The notes under the pieces: model-generated
What the model was told of the DNA's origin: nothing
Database searches by the model: none
The model's input: the letters and a program-made list of their open reading frames with translations, nothing else
Made by a program: the position numbers and the translations under genes
Shown here: positions 42,312-51,476 of the stretch, piece by piece
Numbering within the stretch: position 1 is the stretch's first letter
Layout: each line of letters starts with the position of its first letter
DNA from: Clostridia bacterium
GTDB lineage: Bacteria; Bacillota; Clostridia; Oscillospirales; Acutalibacteraceae
NCBI GenBank assembly: GCA_017416285.1
Contig: JAFQCU010000003.1
Coordinates: 1 to 64,000, forward strand
Direction: 5' to 3'
DNA length: 64,000 nucleotides

Positions 42312-43442
42312 CTATATTCTTTTGGAATAAATAATTTCCTTTTCACGCTTAAATTCTGCAAATCGGCCCTCATCCAAAGCGTTACGGATATCCTCCATAA
42401 GATGATTATAAAACCACAAATTATGCATAACCAAAAGGCGTTGCGAAAGCATTTCCTCGCTTTTTAAAAGGTGTCGGATGTATGCACGGCTAAAGCTCTG
42501 ACAAACAGGACAGCCGCAATTTTCATCAATTGGGCGCATATCGTTTTCATATTTTTTATTATTGATATTAATAATGCCCTCACTTGTAAAGAGATGTCCG
42601 TGGCGGGCGTTACGGCTTGGCATTACACAGTCAAACAAGTCAACCCCACGCTCAACTGCATTTAAAATATTTGCAGGGGTGCCAACACCCATTAAATAAC
42701 GTATTTTATTTTGCGGCATATGCGGTGTTACCTTTTCGATTATGTCATACATAACTTCAGCCGGTTCACCTACTGCAAGACCGCCAATAGCATAACCGTC
42801 TAAATCTAAATCGGCAATTTCTTTCATATGATTAACACGTAAATCCTCATAAGTGCAGCCTTGATTTATGCCAAAAAGCATTTGCTCGGGGTTGATTGTA
42901 TCCTCTAGAGAATTTAGTCGAGCCATTTCTGCCTTGCACCTTTTCAGCCAACGTGTTGTGCGTTCGCAAGAGGCTTTAGAGTAGCTGTAAGCTGCGGGAT
43001 TTTCAACACACTCATCAAATGCCATTGCAATGGTCGAGCCCAAATTTGACTGAATTTGCATGCTTTCTTCTGGTCCCATAAAAATGCGCTTACCGTCAAC
43101 GTGGGAAGCAAAGGTTACGCCCTCTTCCTCAATTTTACGAAGCGAAGAGAGTGAAAAAACCTGAAAACCGCCGCTGTCGGTCAAAATCGGACCATCCCAA
43201 GTGGTGAATTTGTGAAGTCCGCCACAATCTTTTATAAGCTTATCACCGGGGCGCACGTGTAAGTGATAGGTATTTGAAAGCATTACCTGACATCCAAGGG
43301 TTTTAAGGTCCTCTGCCGAAACAGCACCCTTGATTGCGCCACAGGTTGCAACGTTCATAAATGCAGGGGTTTGCACAGTGCCACGGTTTGTCTGAAACTC
43401 ACCTCGGCGAGCACCATTTTTATCGCTAATTAATTTATACAT
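42312..43442 (-). CDS. tgt: queuine tRNA-ribosyltransferase
   Basis: A 376-residue tRNA-guanine transglycosylase that inserts preQ1 at position 34 of GUN-anticodon tRNAs. Motifs are ILTDSGGFQVFSLSS (active-site Asp), FDECVENPA, GGLAVGEP, and the zinc site CGCPVCQSFSRAYIRHLL with the distal His in MHNLWFY. The start is ATG 43442 with AGGAG; the TTG just before it is not needed. It follows queA, the next enzyme of queuosine synthesis. Confidence 0.97.
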   Translation of the reverse strand: MYKLISDKNGARRGEFQTNRGTVQTPAFMNVATCGAIKGAVSAEDLKTLGCQVMLSNTYHLHVRPGDKLIKDCGGLHKFTTWDGPILTDSGGFQVFSLSSLRKIEEEGVTFASHVDGKRIFMGPEESMQIQSNLGSTIAMAFDECVENPAAYSYSKASCERTTRWLKRCKAEMARLNSLEDTINPEQMLFGINQGCTYEDLRVNHMKEIADLDLDGYAIGGLAVGEPAEVMYDIIEKVTPHMPQNKIRYLMGVGTPANILNAVERGVDLFDCVMPSRNARHGHLFTSEGIININNKKYENDMRPIDENCGCPVCQSFSRAYIRHLLKSEEMLSQRLLVMHNLWFYNHLMEDIRNALDEGRFAEFKREKEIIYSKRI

Positions 43443-43466
43443 CAAATTACTCCTATTATAAAATAA

Positions 43467-43486
43467 TCATCGCATCTCCGAAGTTT
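43467..43486 (-). pseudogene. remnant of a second queA 3' end
   Basis: On the minus strand this stretch reads VNFGDAMIIL-stop, matching the end of QueA ([14 protein letters not shown]). The core 43468-43483 is identical at 15 of 16 bases to 43601-43616 inside queA. The 130 bp between the two copies hold a dispersed repeat and a hairpin. Confidence 0.6.
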
Positions 43487-43514
43487 ACGGGATATGTGAA
43501 TAAGATTTTTATAA

Positions 43515-43551
43515 TCCGTCGGCGAAGCCGACACCTTAACTCTTCACTATT
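43515..43551. repeat. dispersed intergenic repeat, copy 2
   Basis: 36 of 37 bases identical to 4734-4770, including the GTCGGC-GAA-GCCGAC hairpin. Here it is extended by a TTCACTATTCAC low-complexity tract to about 43570. Confidence 0.8.
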
Positions 43552-43570
43552 CACTTTTCACTATTCACTG

Positions 43571-43593
43571 TATAAAGGACATCGTCCTTTATA
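43571..43593 (-). terminator. hairpin at the queA stop codon
   Basis: TATAAAGGAC and GTCCTTTATA pair perfectly around a 3-nt loop, right at the end of queA. It may stop or slow transcription into tgt, or be the terminal repeat of the inserted element; there is no clear T-run. Confidence 0.5.
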
Positions 43594-44611
43594 CTATGAG
43601 CATCGCATCGCCGAAGCTAAAAAATCTATATTTTTCTTTAACGGCTACATTATAAGCATTCATTGTTTTTTCATAACCCGCAAAGGCAGAAACAAGCATT
43701 ATAAGTGTGCTTTCGGGCAAATGGAAGTTAGTGATTAAACCGTCCATACACTTAAAGGTATAACCGGGGTAAATGAAAATTGAGGTGTCATCGCTACATT
43801 CTTTAATTTCACCGAATTTTTGCATTGCACTTTCAACTGTGCGACAGCTTGTTGTGCCAACGCAAATCACCCTGCCACCGTTTTGCTTGGTTTTATTAAT
43901 AATATCGGCATTTTCCTGTGTGATGGAATAATGCTCGCTGTGCATTTTATGCTCGGTTACATTATCAACCTTTACAGGGCGGAAGGTACCAAGACCAACG
44001 TGTAAGGTGACGTAAGCAATATTAACGCCACGTTCCTTTAGCTGTGACAAAATTTCTTTCGTAAAGTGAAGCCCTGCGGTTGGCGCCGCTGCCGAGCCAA
44101 GCTCACGTGAATAAACCGTTTGATAGCGTTCCTTATCCTGAAGTTTTTCTTTAATATAAGGTGGTAACGGCATTTGACCAACTTCATCCAAAACTGCGAA
44201 AAATTCACCCTTTGGGGCAAATTTAACAATACGGTTGCCGTCATCCAAAACCTCAATAACCTCAGCCGAAAGCTTTTCGGAAAAGGTAAATTTATGACCA
44301 ACCTTTGCTTTTTTACCCGGACCTGCAAGACATTCCCACACGTTTTGCTCTTTTTGTTTTAAAAGCACGAATTCAACTACACTTCCCGTATCAATACGGG
44401 TGCCAAAAATTCTTGCGGGTAAAACCCTTGTATCATTTAAAACAAGGCAGTCGCCGGCGTTCAAATAATCGAAAACATTATAAAAATGCTTATGCTGTAA
44501 ATCACCGGTCGACTTATTAAACACTAAAAGGCGTGACTGGTCACGGGGCTCAACCGGTGTTTGAGCAATAAGCTCCTCCGGTAAATCATAATAAAAATCG
44601 CTTGTTTTCAT
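43589..44611 (-). CDS. queA: tRNA preQ1(34) S-adenosylmethionine ribosyltransferase-isomerase
   Basis: A 340-residue QueA that converts preQ1-tRNA to epoxyqueuosine-tRNA. It begins [20 protein letters not shown] and has [40 protein letters not shown] TNFHLPEST and the terminal [12 protein letters not shown]. The start is ATG 44611; the open frame to 44656 runs into the divergent asd promoter. The 3' end carries a hairpin and repeat insertion before tgt. Confidence 0.96.
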   Translation of the reverse strand: MKTSDFYYDLPEELIAQTPVEPRDQSRLLVFNKSTGDLQHKHFYNVFDYLNAGDCLVLNDTRVLPARIFGTRIDTGSVVEFVLLKQKEQNVWECLAGPGKKAKVGHKFTFSEKLSAEVIEVLDDGNRIVKFAPKGEFFAVLDEVGQMPLPPYIKEKLQDKERYQTVYSRELGSAAAPTAGLHFTKEILSQLKERGVNIAYVTLHVGLGTFRPVKVDNVTEHKMHSEHYSITQENADIINKTKQNGGRVICVGTTSCRTVESAMQKFGEIKECSDDTSIFIYPGYTFKCMDGLITNFHLPESTLIMLVSAFAGYEKTMNAYNVAVKEKYRFFSFGDAMLIV

Positions 44612-44649
44612 TTTTTCTCTTTTCTTCCTTAAAAATACCGTAAAACCAT

Positions 44650-44678
44650 TTGACAAAAACTTATGTAAATGGTATTAT
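44650..44678 (+). promoter_or_regulatory. promoter of asd-dapA-dapB
   Basis: TTGACA (44650-44655), 17 nt, TATTAT (44673-44678). About 75 nt of AT-rich leader follow, too short for a lysine riboswitch. Confidence 0.8.
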
Positions 44679-44760
44679 TATTTGGATATGTTTATATATT
44701 ATAATAAATTTGAATATATATCAAGTGTGATTTTCAAATTTTGAAAGGAATGTTTTAAAA

Positions 44761-45840
44761 ATGAAAAAATATAACGTAGGTATTATCGGTGCTACCGGTA
44801 TGGTTGGTCAGCGCTTTGCACTTTTACTTCACGACCATCCTTGGTTCAACGTTACCGCTTTGGCTGCAAGTTCAAATTCGGCAGGAAAATCTTACACCGA
44901 TGCTGTTGGCAGCCGTTGGGCTATGACATCACCCATGCCCGAAAGCCTTAAGGATATGATGGTTTACGACGCTGAAAAGGATATTGATGAAATCGTTTCA
45001 AAGGTTGATTTTGTTTTCTGCGCCGTTAATATGAAAAAGGATGAAATCAAAGCATTGGAAGAAACCTATGCAAAGCGTGAATGTCCGGTTATTTCTAATA
45101 ACTCTGCTCACCGCTTTACACCTGATGTTCCTATGATTATTCCCGAAATCAACGATGACCACGCTGAAATCATTGAAAGCCAGAGAAAACGTCTTGGCAC
45201 CAAAAAGGGCTTTATTGCAGTTAAATCAAACTGCTCACTCCAGAGCTATGTTCCCGCCCTTTATCCTCTTGACAAATTCGGTGTTGAAAACGTTTTGGTT
45301 TGCACATATCAGGCAATCTCGGGCGCAGGTAAAACCTTCGACCGTTGGCCCGAAATGATTGATAACGTTATCCCCTTTATCGGTGGCGAAGAAGAAAAGA
45401 GCGAAAAAGAACCGCTTAAAATTTGGGGTAAAATTGAAAATGGTGAAATTGTTCCCGCTGATTCTCCCAAATTCACTGCACAGTGCCTTCGTGTTCCCGT
45501 TTCGGACGGTCACATGGCTGCCGTTTTCGTAACCTTTAAACAGAAGCCCACAAAGGAAGAAATTTTAAACACTTGGGCTGAATTTAAGGGTGCTCCTCAA
45601 GAGCTCAATCTTCCCCATGCTCCCAAGCAGTTCCTCAACTATTTTGTTGAAGACAATATGCCCCAAACCAAGCTTAACCGTGAGCTTGAGGGCGGTATGG
45701 CTGTATCTATCGGCCGTTTACGTGAAGACAGTCAGTACGATTATAAGTTCGTATGTCTTTCACACAATACCCTTCGTGGTGCTGCGGGCGGCGCCGTATT
45801 ACTTGCTGAACTTCTCTGCGCAAAAGGATATATGGACTAA
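44761..45840 (+). CDS. asd: aspartate-semialdehyde dehydrogenase (archaeal/fungal-type subgroup)
   Basis: A 359-residue enzyme reducing aspartyl phosphate for lysine/DAP, threonine and methionine. The nucleotide loop is GATGMVGQRF, the catalytic Cys is in VKSNCSLQSYVPAL, and RVPVSDGHMAAVFV and LSHNTLRGAAGGAVLLAELL close the protein. The length and the NCSLQ context match the archaeal/fungal-type branch rather than the E. coli type. GAAAGGA precedes ATG 44761. First gene of a DAP operon. Confidence 0.94.
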   Translation: MKKYNVGIIGATGMVGQRFALLLHDHPWFNVTALAASSNSAGKSYTDAVGSRWAMTSPMPESLKDMMVYDAEKDIDEIVSKVDFVFCAVNMKKDEIKALEETYAKRECPVISNNSAHRFTPDVPMIIPEINDDHAEIIESQRKRLGTKKGFIAVKSNCSLQSYVPALYPLDKFGVENVLVCTYQAISGAGKTFDRWPEMIDNVIPFIGGEEEKSEKEPLKIWGKIENGEIVPADSPKFTAQCLRVPVSDGHMAAVFVTFKQKPTKEEILNTWAEFKGAPQELNLPHAPKQFLNYFVEDNMPQTKLNRELEGGMAVSIGRLREDSQYDYKFVCLSHNTLRGAAGGAVLLAELLCAKGYMD

Positions 45841-45858
45841 CTTTTTTGGAGGGATTTT

Positions 45859-46749
45859 TTGAAGCCGAAAATATTCACGGGTGCCGCAACGGCACTTATA
45901 ACCCCGATGAATGAAGACGGCAGTGTTGATTTTCAGCACCTTCGAACACTTGTCAAAAGTCAAATAGCATCCGGTATTGATGCCCTTGTAATTTGCGGCA
46001 CGACCGGTGAGAAGTCCACCTTAAAATATGACGAACATTTAAAAGTTATTGAAACGGCGGTAAATGCTGCCGAGATGCGAGTGCCCATTATTGCAGGTAC
46101 AGGAAGCAATGATACGCTTTATACTGTTGAACTGTGCAATGACGCCGAAAAGCTTGGTGCGGATGCCTTTTTAATGGTAACGCCCTATTATAACAAAGCT
46201 TCACAAGATGGTTTAATTGCACATTACGGTTATATTGCCGACCGTGTAGGAAAACCTATAATTTTATATAACGTTCCTTCCCGCACAGGTGTTGATATCG
46301 AGCCCAAAACCTACAAAGCCCTTGCAAAGCACAAAAACATTGTTGCCACAAAGGAAGCGTCGGGCAATATAACAAAGGTTGCCGAAACGGCGTATCTTTG
46401 CGGCGATGATTTGTGGATTTATTCGGGCAACGATGACCAGATTATACCTATTATGTCACTTGGCGGTTTAGGCGTAATTTCTGTCATTTCAAACATACTG
46501 CCAAGCGAAATCCACAACCTTTGCCAAAACTTTTGGGTTGGCAACATAAAAACTGCAATGGCTTCGCAAATTAAGTATATGGGACTTATTAAAGCCTTGT
46601 TTTGCGACGTTAATCCCGTTCCTGTTAAAACTGCAATGAATTTATTGGGACAAAAAGCTGGTCCGTGTAGGCTTCCGCTTTACCCAATGAACGAACAAAA
46701 TTTAAGCTTTTTAATTGAAAAGCTTTATGAATGTAATCTATTAACTTAA
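45859..46749 (+). CDS. dapA: 4-hydroxy-tetrahydrodipicolinate synthase
   Basis: A 296-residue DapA that condenses pyruvate with aspartate semialdehyde. Signatures are CGTTGEKSTL, VTPYYNKASQDGL, YNVPSRTGVD and the Schiff-base lysine in VATKEASGNI. The start is TTG 45859 behind GGAGGGA. It lies 18 bp after asd, whose product it uses. Confidence 0.97.
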   Translation: MKPKIFTGAATALITPMNEDGSVDFQHLRTLVKSQIASGIDALVICGTTGEKSTLKYDEHLKVIETAVNAAEMRVPIIAGTGSNDTLYTVELCNDAEKLGADAFLMVTPYYNKASQDGLIAHYGYIADRVGKPIILYNVPSRTGVDIEPKTYKALAKHKNIVATKEASGNITKVAETAYLCGDDLWIYSGNDDQIIPIMSLGGLGVISVISNILPSEIHNLCQNFWVGNIKTAMASQIKYMGLIKALFCDVNPVPVKTAMNLLGQKAGPCRLPLYPMNEQNLSFLIEKLYECNLLT

Positions 46750-46771
46750 TTAAGATTTTGGATGTGAAAAA

Positions 46772-47524
46772 ATGTTAAAGGCCATACTTGTAGGCGCAAG
46801 CGGAAAAATGGGCGGTTTTATTACCGACTGTGCCGCAAATGATACTGAAATTGAAATTATAGCAGGCGTAGATAAAGTGAACATTGGTCAGAAATACCCC
46901 ATTTTTTCTGATTTTGAGTCACTAAACGTTAAAGCCGACGTAATTATTGACTTTTCTAACGTTGCTCTACTTGATTCACTTTTGGATTACGCTGTAAAGA
47001 ACAGTACCCCTGTGGTTATTGCCACAACGGGATATTCCGCACAGCAAATTGAAAAAATCAATGCTGCCGCAAAGGTTATTCCTGTTTTCTTTACCTTTAA
47101 TATGTCAATCGGTGTTAATTTGCTCTGTTCCCTTGCAAAAAAAGCCGCTTCGGTTTTAGGCAGTGACTTTGATGTTGAAATTATTGAAAAACACCATAAT
47201 CTTAAAATTGATGCCCCGTCAGGCACAGCTTTAATGCTTGCTAATGCTGTTAACTCGCAGTTTAATGATAATTATAATTACGAATATGACCGCCATTCAA
47301 AACGTGCCAAAAGGTCAAAGAACGAAATTGGTATTCATTCGGTACGTGGCGGCACTATCGTTGGCGAGCACGACGTGATTTTTGCAGGCAGAGATGAGGT
47401 AATCACCCTATCGCACAGTGCAACCTCTAAAGAAGTGTTTGCGGTTGGCGCAATACGTGCAGCGAAGTTTATTGCATCAAAGAATGCCGGCCTTTACGAT
47501 ATGAACGACGTTATGTCATTTTAA
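46772..47524 (+). CDS. dapB: 4-hydroxy-tetrahydrodipicolinate reductase
   Basis: A 250-residue NAD(P)H-dependent reductase. The dinucleotide loop is VGASGKMGGF, the catalytic segment EIIEKHHNLKIDAPSGTALM has the conserved His and Lys, and SVRGGTIVGEHDVIFAG follows. Third step of the DAP route after DapA. The remaining lysine-branch genes are not in the window. A terminator follows directly. Confidence 0.97.
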   Translation: MLKAILVGASGKMGGFITDCAANDTEIEIIAGVDKVNIGQKYPIFSDFESLNVKADVIIDFSNVALLDSLLDYAVKNSTPVVIATTGYSAQQIEKINAAAKVIPVFFTFNMSIGVNLLCSLAKKAASVLGSDFDVEIIEKHHNLKIDAPSGTALMLANAVNSQFNDNYNYEYDRHSKRAKRSKNEIGIHSVRGGTIVGEHDVIFAGRDEVITLSHSATSKEVFAVGAIRAAKFIASKNAGLYDMNDVMSF

Positions 47525-47530
47525 AATTTT

Positions 47531-47566
47531 AAAAGCAACGATTTTAAAAAATCGTTGCTTTTTTGT
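47531..47566 (+). terminator. terminator after dapB
   Basis: AAAAGCAACGATT pairs with AATCGTTGCTTTT around a short A-rich loop, followed by a T-run. Confidence 0.92.
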
Positions 47567-47616
47567 ATATTTCACCTTATTTGGTAAATGATATGTTTAC
47601 AAAAGGAGTTGAAATT

Positions 47617-47823
47617 ATGTTTGATAAAATTTGCTTGGTTCTTGTTATAATCGGTGCTTTAAACTGGGGTCTAGTAGGGCTATTTTCCTTTGACCTTGTG
47701 GCTTGGGCATTTGGCGGCAGCGCAGCAATTATAAGCCGAATTATTTACACAGTAATCGCCCTTGCGGGTGTGTGGTGTATTTCCCTGCTTTTCAGAAAAG
47801 ATACTTGTTGTGATAAGGATTAA
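47617..47823 (+). CDS. DUF378 small membrane protein
   Basis: A 68-residue protein with two helices and the DUF378 core IIGALNWGLVGLFSFDLVAW, ending in a Cys-rich KDTCCDKD tail. The function is unknown. The start is ATG 47617 with AAAGGAGT ten bases upstream; the longer frame from 47563 lies in the terminator region. It stands alone between two terminators. Confidence 0.85.
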   Translation: MFDKICLVLVIIGALNWGLVGLFSFDLVAWAFGGSAAIISRIIYTVIALAGVWCISLLFRKDTCCDKD

Positions 47824-47828
47824 TAAAA

Positions 47829-47858
47829 AAGGAGTCAGCCTTTCGGTTGACTCCTTAA
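47829..47858. terminator. bidirectional terminator between DUF378 and hydrogenase operon
   Basis: AAGGAGTCAGCC and GGTTGACTCCTT pair (one wobble) around TTTC, with A/T tracts on both sides. It ends the long leftward hydrogenase operon. Confidence 0.88.
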
Positions 47859-47865
47859 CTTTATA

Positions 47866-49617
47866 TTATTTTGTGTACTTTTCACGAGCTACATAGCTTG
47901 TATGCAAATCGTGATGAGCCTTATGACCGCCGAAGCCGTCATACCATTCGCTGTAAAGGGTCTTTACAACAGGTGATTCGTGTGACTTACGAATAGCCAT
48001 TGAAGCATCCTGATCATAAAGTGCCTGTGCACGAACAGCCTTAAGGTCAACAGTATCACGTACAGACTGAGGCTGAATAGGCTGACCGCCGCCGTTTACA
48101 CAACCGCCGGGACAACCCATAATTTCGATAAAGGTCCAACCAGCAGGGTTGCCTGCCTTAAGCTGATCCATTACACACTTAGCAGCTGCTGCGCCCGAAG
48201 CAACAGCAACCTTAATGTCACTGCCGTTAATGTTAACGGTTGCCTGCTTAAGACCCATTGTACCACGAACTGCAGTAAAGTCAACTTCAGTATTGTCCTT
48301 GCCTGTGAGCCAGTCGTTAGCAGTACGGAGAGCTGCTTCCATAACGCCACCGGTAGCACCAAAGATAACAGCTGCACCGGTATCTTCACCGAGAGGTGAA
48401 TCAAATTCTTCGTCAGGAAGAGCGGTAAACTTAATACCTGCACGGTCAATCATACGGCCAAGCTCACGAGTGGTGATAGCGATATCAACATCGGGAACAC
48501 CTGCAGCAGACTGATCTTCACGACCGATTTCAAACTTCTTAGCTGTACAAGGCATAACAGATACAGAAACGATATCCTTAGGATCAATACCCATCTTGTT
48601 AGCATAGTAGGTCTTAATTACTGCGCCTGCCATCTGCTGAGGTGATTTACAGCTTGAAAGATGGTTGATCATGTCAGGATAGTAGTATTCACAGAACTTA
48701 ACCCAACCGGGTGAACAAGAAGTAATCATTGGAAGAGTTCCGCCGTTCTTGATACGTTCTACAAGTTCGTTAGCTTCTTCAACGATGGTAAGGTCAGCAG
48801 CAAAGTCAGTATCGAATACTCTTGCAAAACCAAGACGACGAAGTGCTGCAACCATTTTACCTTCAACGTTTGAACCAATAGGCATACCGAAGCATTCACC
48901 AAGAGTTACACGAACTGAAGGAGCAGTCTGAACAACAACGTGCTTTGTGGGATCAGCTAAAGCTTCCCAAATCTTATCAGTGTCGTCCTTTTCAACCAAA
49001 GCGCCGGTAGGACAAACAACGGTACACTGACCGCAAGAAATACAAGGAACGTTTGAAAGGCCAACTTCGAACGGAGTACCGATATTGGTGTCAATACCAC
49101 GGTTGTTAGCACCGATAACGCCAACGTACTGTTCGTTACAAGCAGCAACGCAACGACGGCAAAGAATACACTTATTGTTGTCACGTACTAAGTGAGGAGT
49201 GCTGTTATCAAGCTCATAAACGGGCTTAAAGCCACCAAATGCAGATTCATCAACACCATAATCAAGGCAAAGCTTTTGAAGTTCGCAGTTGGTTGAACGT
49301 GAGCAAGAAAGACACTTCTTGTCATGAGTAGAAAGAATAAGTTCCAAGGTGGTCTTACGAGCCTTCTGAACTTTTTCAGTGTTGGTTAAAACTTCCATAC
49401 CTTCACTTACGGGGAATACGCAAGCAGTAACCATTCTAAAGCCACGGCCTTCGTTTACTTCAACAACGCAAATACGGCAAGCGCCGATTTCGTTCTTTTC
49501 CTTCATAAAGCAAAGGGTGGGAATTTCAATACCGGCAACACGGGCAGCATCTAATACAGTAGAGCCCTTGGGTACAGAAACGGAAATACCGTTAATTTTT
49601 AAAGTAATCATATCCAT
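47866..49617 (-). CDS. hndD: NADH-linked [FeFe] hydrogenase catalytic subunit (HndD/HydA)
   Basis: A 583-residue M3-type hydrogenase that makes H2, or oxidises it, with the NuoE/NuoF-like partners. Order: N-terminal 2Fe-2S domain (residues 1-80), His-Cys 4Fe-4S (HDKKCLSCSRSTNC, 98-111), two 4Fe-4S sites (CILCRRCVAAC, 150-160; CISCGQCTVVC, 192-202), then the H-cluster domain. L1 reads TSCSPGW (299-305), L2 MPCTAKKFE (355-363), L3 EIMGCPGGCVNGGGQP. The usual second Cys of TSCCPGW is Ser here. The small-subunit domain (SEWYDGFGGHKAHHDLHT) closes the protein. ATG 49617 follows AAAGGAG. It lacks a TAT or Sec signal, so it is cytosolic. Confidence 0.95.
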   Translation of the reverse strand: MDMITLKINGISVSVPKGSTVLDAARVAGIEIPTLCFMKEKNEIGACRICVVEVNEGRGFRMVTACVFPVSEGMEVLTNTEKVQKARKTTLELILSTHDKKCLSCSRSTNCELQKLCLDYGVDESAFGGFKPVYELDNSTPHLVRDNNKCILCRRCVAACNEQYVGVIGANNRGIDTNIGTPFEVGLSNVPCISCGQCTVVCPTGALVEKDDTDKIWEALADPTKHVVVQTAPSVRVTLGECFGMPIGSNVEGKMVAALRRLGFARVFDTDFAADLTIVEEANELVERIKNGGTLPMITSCSPGWVKFCEYYYPDMINHLSSCKSPQQMAGAVIKTYYANKMGIDPKDIVSVSVMPCTAKKFEIGREDQSAAGVPDVDIAITTRELGRMIDRAGIKFTALPDEEFDSPLGEDTGAAVIFGATGGVMEAALRTANDWLTGKDNTEVDFTAVRGTMGLKQATVNINGSDIKVAVASGAAAAKCVMDQLKAGNPAGWTFIEIMGCPGGCVNGGGQPIQPQSVRDTVDLKAVRAQALYDQDASMAIRKSHESPVVKTLYSEWYDGFGGHKAHHDLHTSYVAREKYTK

Positions 49618-49635
49618 TATTATTCGGCTCCTTTC

Positions 49636-51456
49636 TTAAATCTTGCTGATTGCCTTAAACTTACAGTTATCAATACAAACGCCGCACTTAACGCACTTGT
49701 CGGGATCGATAACGTAAGAAGGAAGCTTATGACCGGGAGCAATGTAATCAGTCTTAGCAATAGCGTCTGCAGGGCAGTTTCTAGCACAGAGACCACAACC
49801 GATACATTTATCCTTATCGATAACAAATTTGAGAAGATCCTTACATACGCCTGCAGGACACTTCTTATCAACTACGTGAGCGATATATTCATCACGGAAG
49901 AAGTTAAGGGTTGAAAGAACAGGGTTAGGAGCTGTCTGTCCAAGACCGCAAAGTGAGTTCTGCTTAATGTAGTAACAAAGCTCTTCAAGCTTATCAACGT
50001 CTTCAAGGGTACCCTTACCGGAAGTAATCTTGTCAAGGATTTCCAAAAGACGCTTTGTACCTACACGACAGGGAGTACACTTACCGCAAGATTCGTCAAC
50101 GGTAAATTCAAGGAAGAATTTAGCCATATCAACCATACAGTTGTCTTCGTCCATAACAATAAGACCACCTGAACCCATCATACAACCGATAGCTGTGAGG
50201 TTATCATAGTCAACGGGAGTATCAATAAGGTGTGCAGGGATACAACCACCGGAAGGACCACCTGTCTGAGCAGCCTTGAACTTCTTACCGTTAGGAATAC
50301 CGCCGCCGATTTCATCAATGATGTGACGGAGAGTAGTACCCATTGCAATTTCAACAAGACCGGTGTGTGAAATCTTACCGCCAAGAGCAAATACCTTAGT
50401 ACCCTTAGATTTTTCGGTACCCATAGAAGTGAACCAATCAACACCCTTAAGAATAATTTGAGGAATGTTTGCAAAGGTTTCAACGTTGTTTTCAACGGTG
50501 GGCTTGCCGAAAAGACCCTTAACTGCAGGATACGGAGGACGGGGTCTGGGTTCACCACGGTTACCTTCGATAGAAGTCATAAGCGCAGTTTCTTCACCGC
50601 AAACGAATGCGCCGGCACCAAGACGGATAAAGAGGTCAAAATCAAAGCCGCTGCCGAAAATATCTTTACCTAAAAGACCATATTCACGAGCGTCGTCGAT
50701 TGCCTTCTGTAAACGCTGAACAGCGATAGGATATTCAGCACGAACATAAACGTAACCTTCAGTAGCGCCAATAGCATAACCTGCGATAGCCATTGCTTCA
50801 ACTAAGCAGTGGGGGTCGCCTTCCAAAATAGAACGGTCCATAAATGCACCGGGGTCGCCTTCGTCGGCATTACAAACAACGTATTTCTGATCAGCCTGAT
50901 TGGGAGCAGTTAAAGCCCACTTAAGACCTGTGGGGAAGCCACCGCCGCCACGACCACGAAGACCTGAATCCTTAACAACCTGAATAACCTGTTCAGGTGT
51001 CATTTCGGTTAATACCTTACCTAAAGCAGCATAACCATCCATTGCGATATATTCTTCAATGTTTTCAGGGTCAATAACACCGCAGTTACGAAGAACTACA
51101 CGGTCTTGTGACTTGTAGAAAACAGTATCGCCTAAAGCTACGTTGCCTTCAACAGCAGGAGCTTCATCGCCTGTTTCATCATAAACAAGGCGGTCAACCT
51201 TACGGCCCTTGAGCAAGTGTTCTTCAACGATTTCTTTTACATCGTCAACAGTTACACGGCTGTAGAAAGTACCGTCAGGATAAACGATAACAACAGGACC
51301 AAGTTCGCAAAGACCAAAACAACCGGTCTGAACGAGCTTAACTTCTTCGGTAAGACCGAATGCTTCAAGATTTTCAGCAAAAGCCTTCTGAATTGAAGCA
51401 CTGCCTGAAGAAGTACAACCTGTACCGCCACAAATTAAGACATGTGCACGAATCAT
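49636..51456 (-). CDS. hndC: NADH-binding NuoF-like hydrogenase subunit (HndC/HydB)
   Basis: A 606-residue flavoprotein linking NAD(H) to the hydrogenase. An N-terminal thioredoxin-like 2Fe-2S domain (CGGTGCTSSGS, TGCFGLCELGP) is followed by the NuoF FMN/NADH core (GRGGGGFPTGLKW, NADEGDPGAFMDR), an SLBB region, the ESCGKCTPCRVGTKR 4Fe-4S site, and two C-terminal 4Fe-4S motifs (CIGCGLCARNC, CVKCGVCIDNC). In related enzymes this subunit is the site of flavin-based electron bifurcation with ferredoxin; whether it bifurcates here is inference. The start is ATG 51456 with GGAGGT. Confidence 0.95.
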   Translation of the reverse strand: MIRAHVLICGGTGCTSSGSASIQKAFAENLEAFGLTEEVKLVQTGCFGLCELGPVVIVYPDGTFYSRVTVDDVKEIVEEHLLKGRKVDRLVYDETGDEAPAVEGNVALGDTVFYKSQDRVVLRNCGVIDPENIEEYIAMDGYAALGKVLTEMTPEQVIQVVKDSGLRGRGGGGFPTGLKWALTAPNQADQKYVVCNADEGDPGAFMDRSILEGDPHCLVEAMAIAGYAIGATEGYVYVRAEYPIAVQRLQKAIDDAREYGLLGKDIFGSGFDFDLFIRLGAGAFVCGEETALMTSIEGNRGEPRPRPPYPAVKGLFGKPTVENNVETFANIPQIILKGVDWFTSMGTEKSKGTKVFALGGKISHTGLVEIAMGTTLRHIIDEIGGGIPNGKKFKAAQTGGPSGGCIPAHLIDTPVDYDNLTAIGCMMGSGGLIVMDEDNCMVDMAKFFLEFTVDESCGKCTPCRVGTKRLLEILDKITSGKGTLEDVDKLEELCYYIKQNSLCGLGQTAPNPVLSTLNFFRDEYIAHVVDKKCPAGVCKDLLKFVIDKDKCIGCGLCARNCPADAIAKTDYIAPGHKLPSYVIDPDKCVKCGVCIDNCKFKAISKI

Positions 51457-51476
51457 GTTTTTTACCTCCAATAATT

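Noticed and set aside
44679..44760. Lysine riboswitch before asd.
   Set aside because: The leader is only about 75 nt, AT-rich and without the needed stems.
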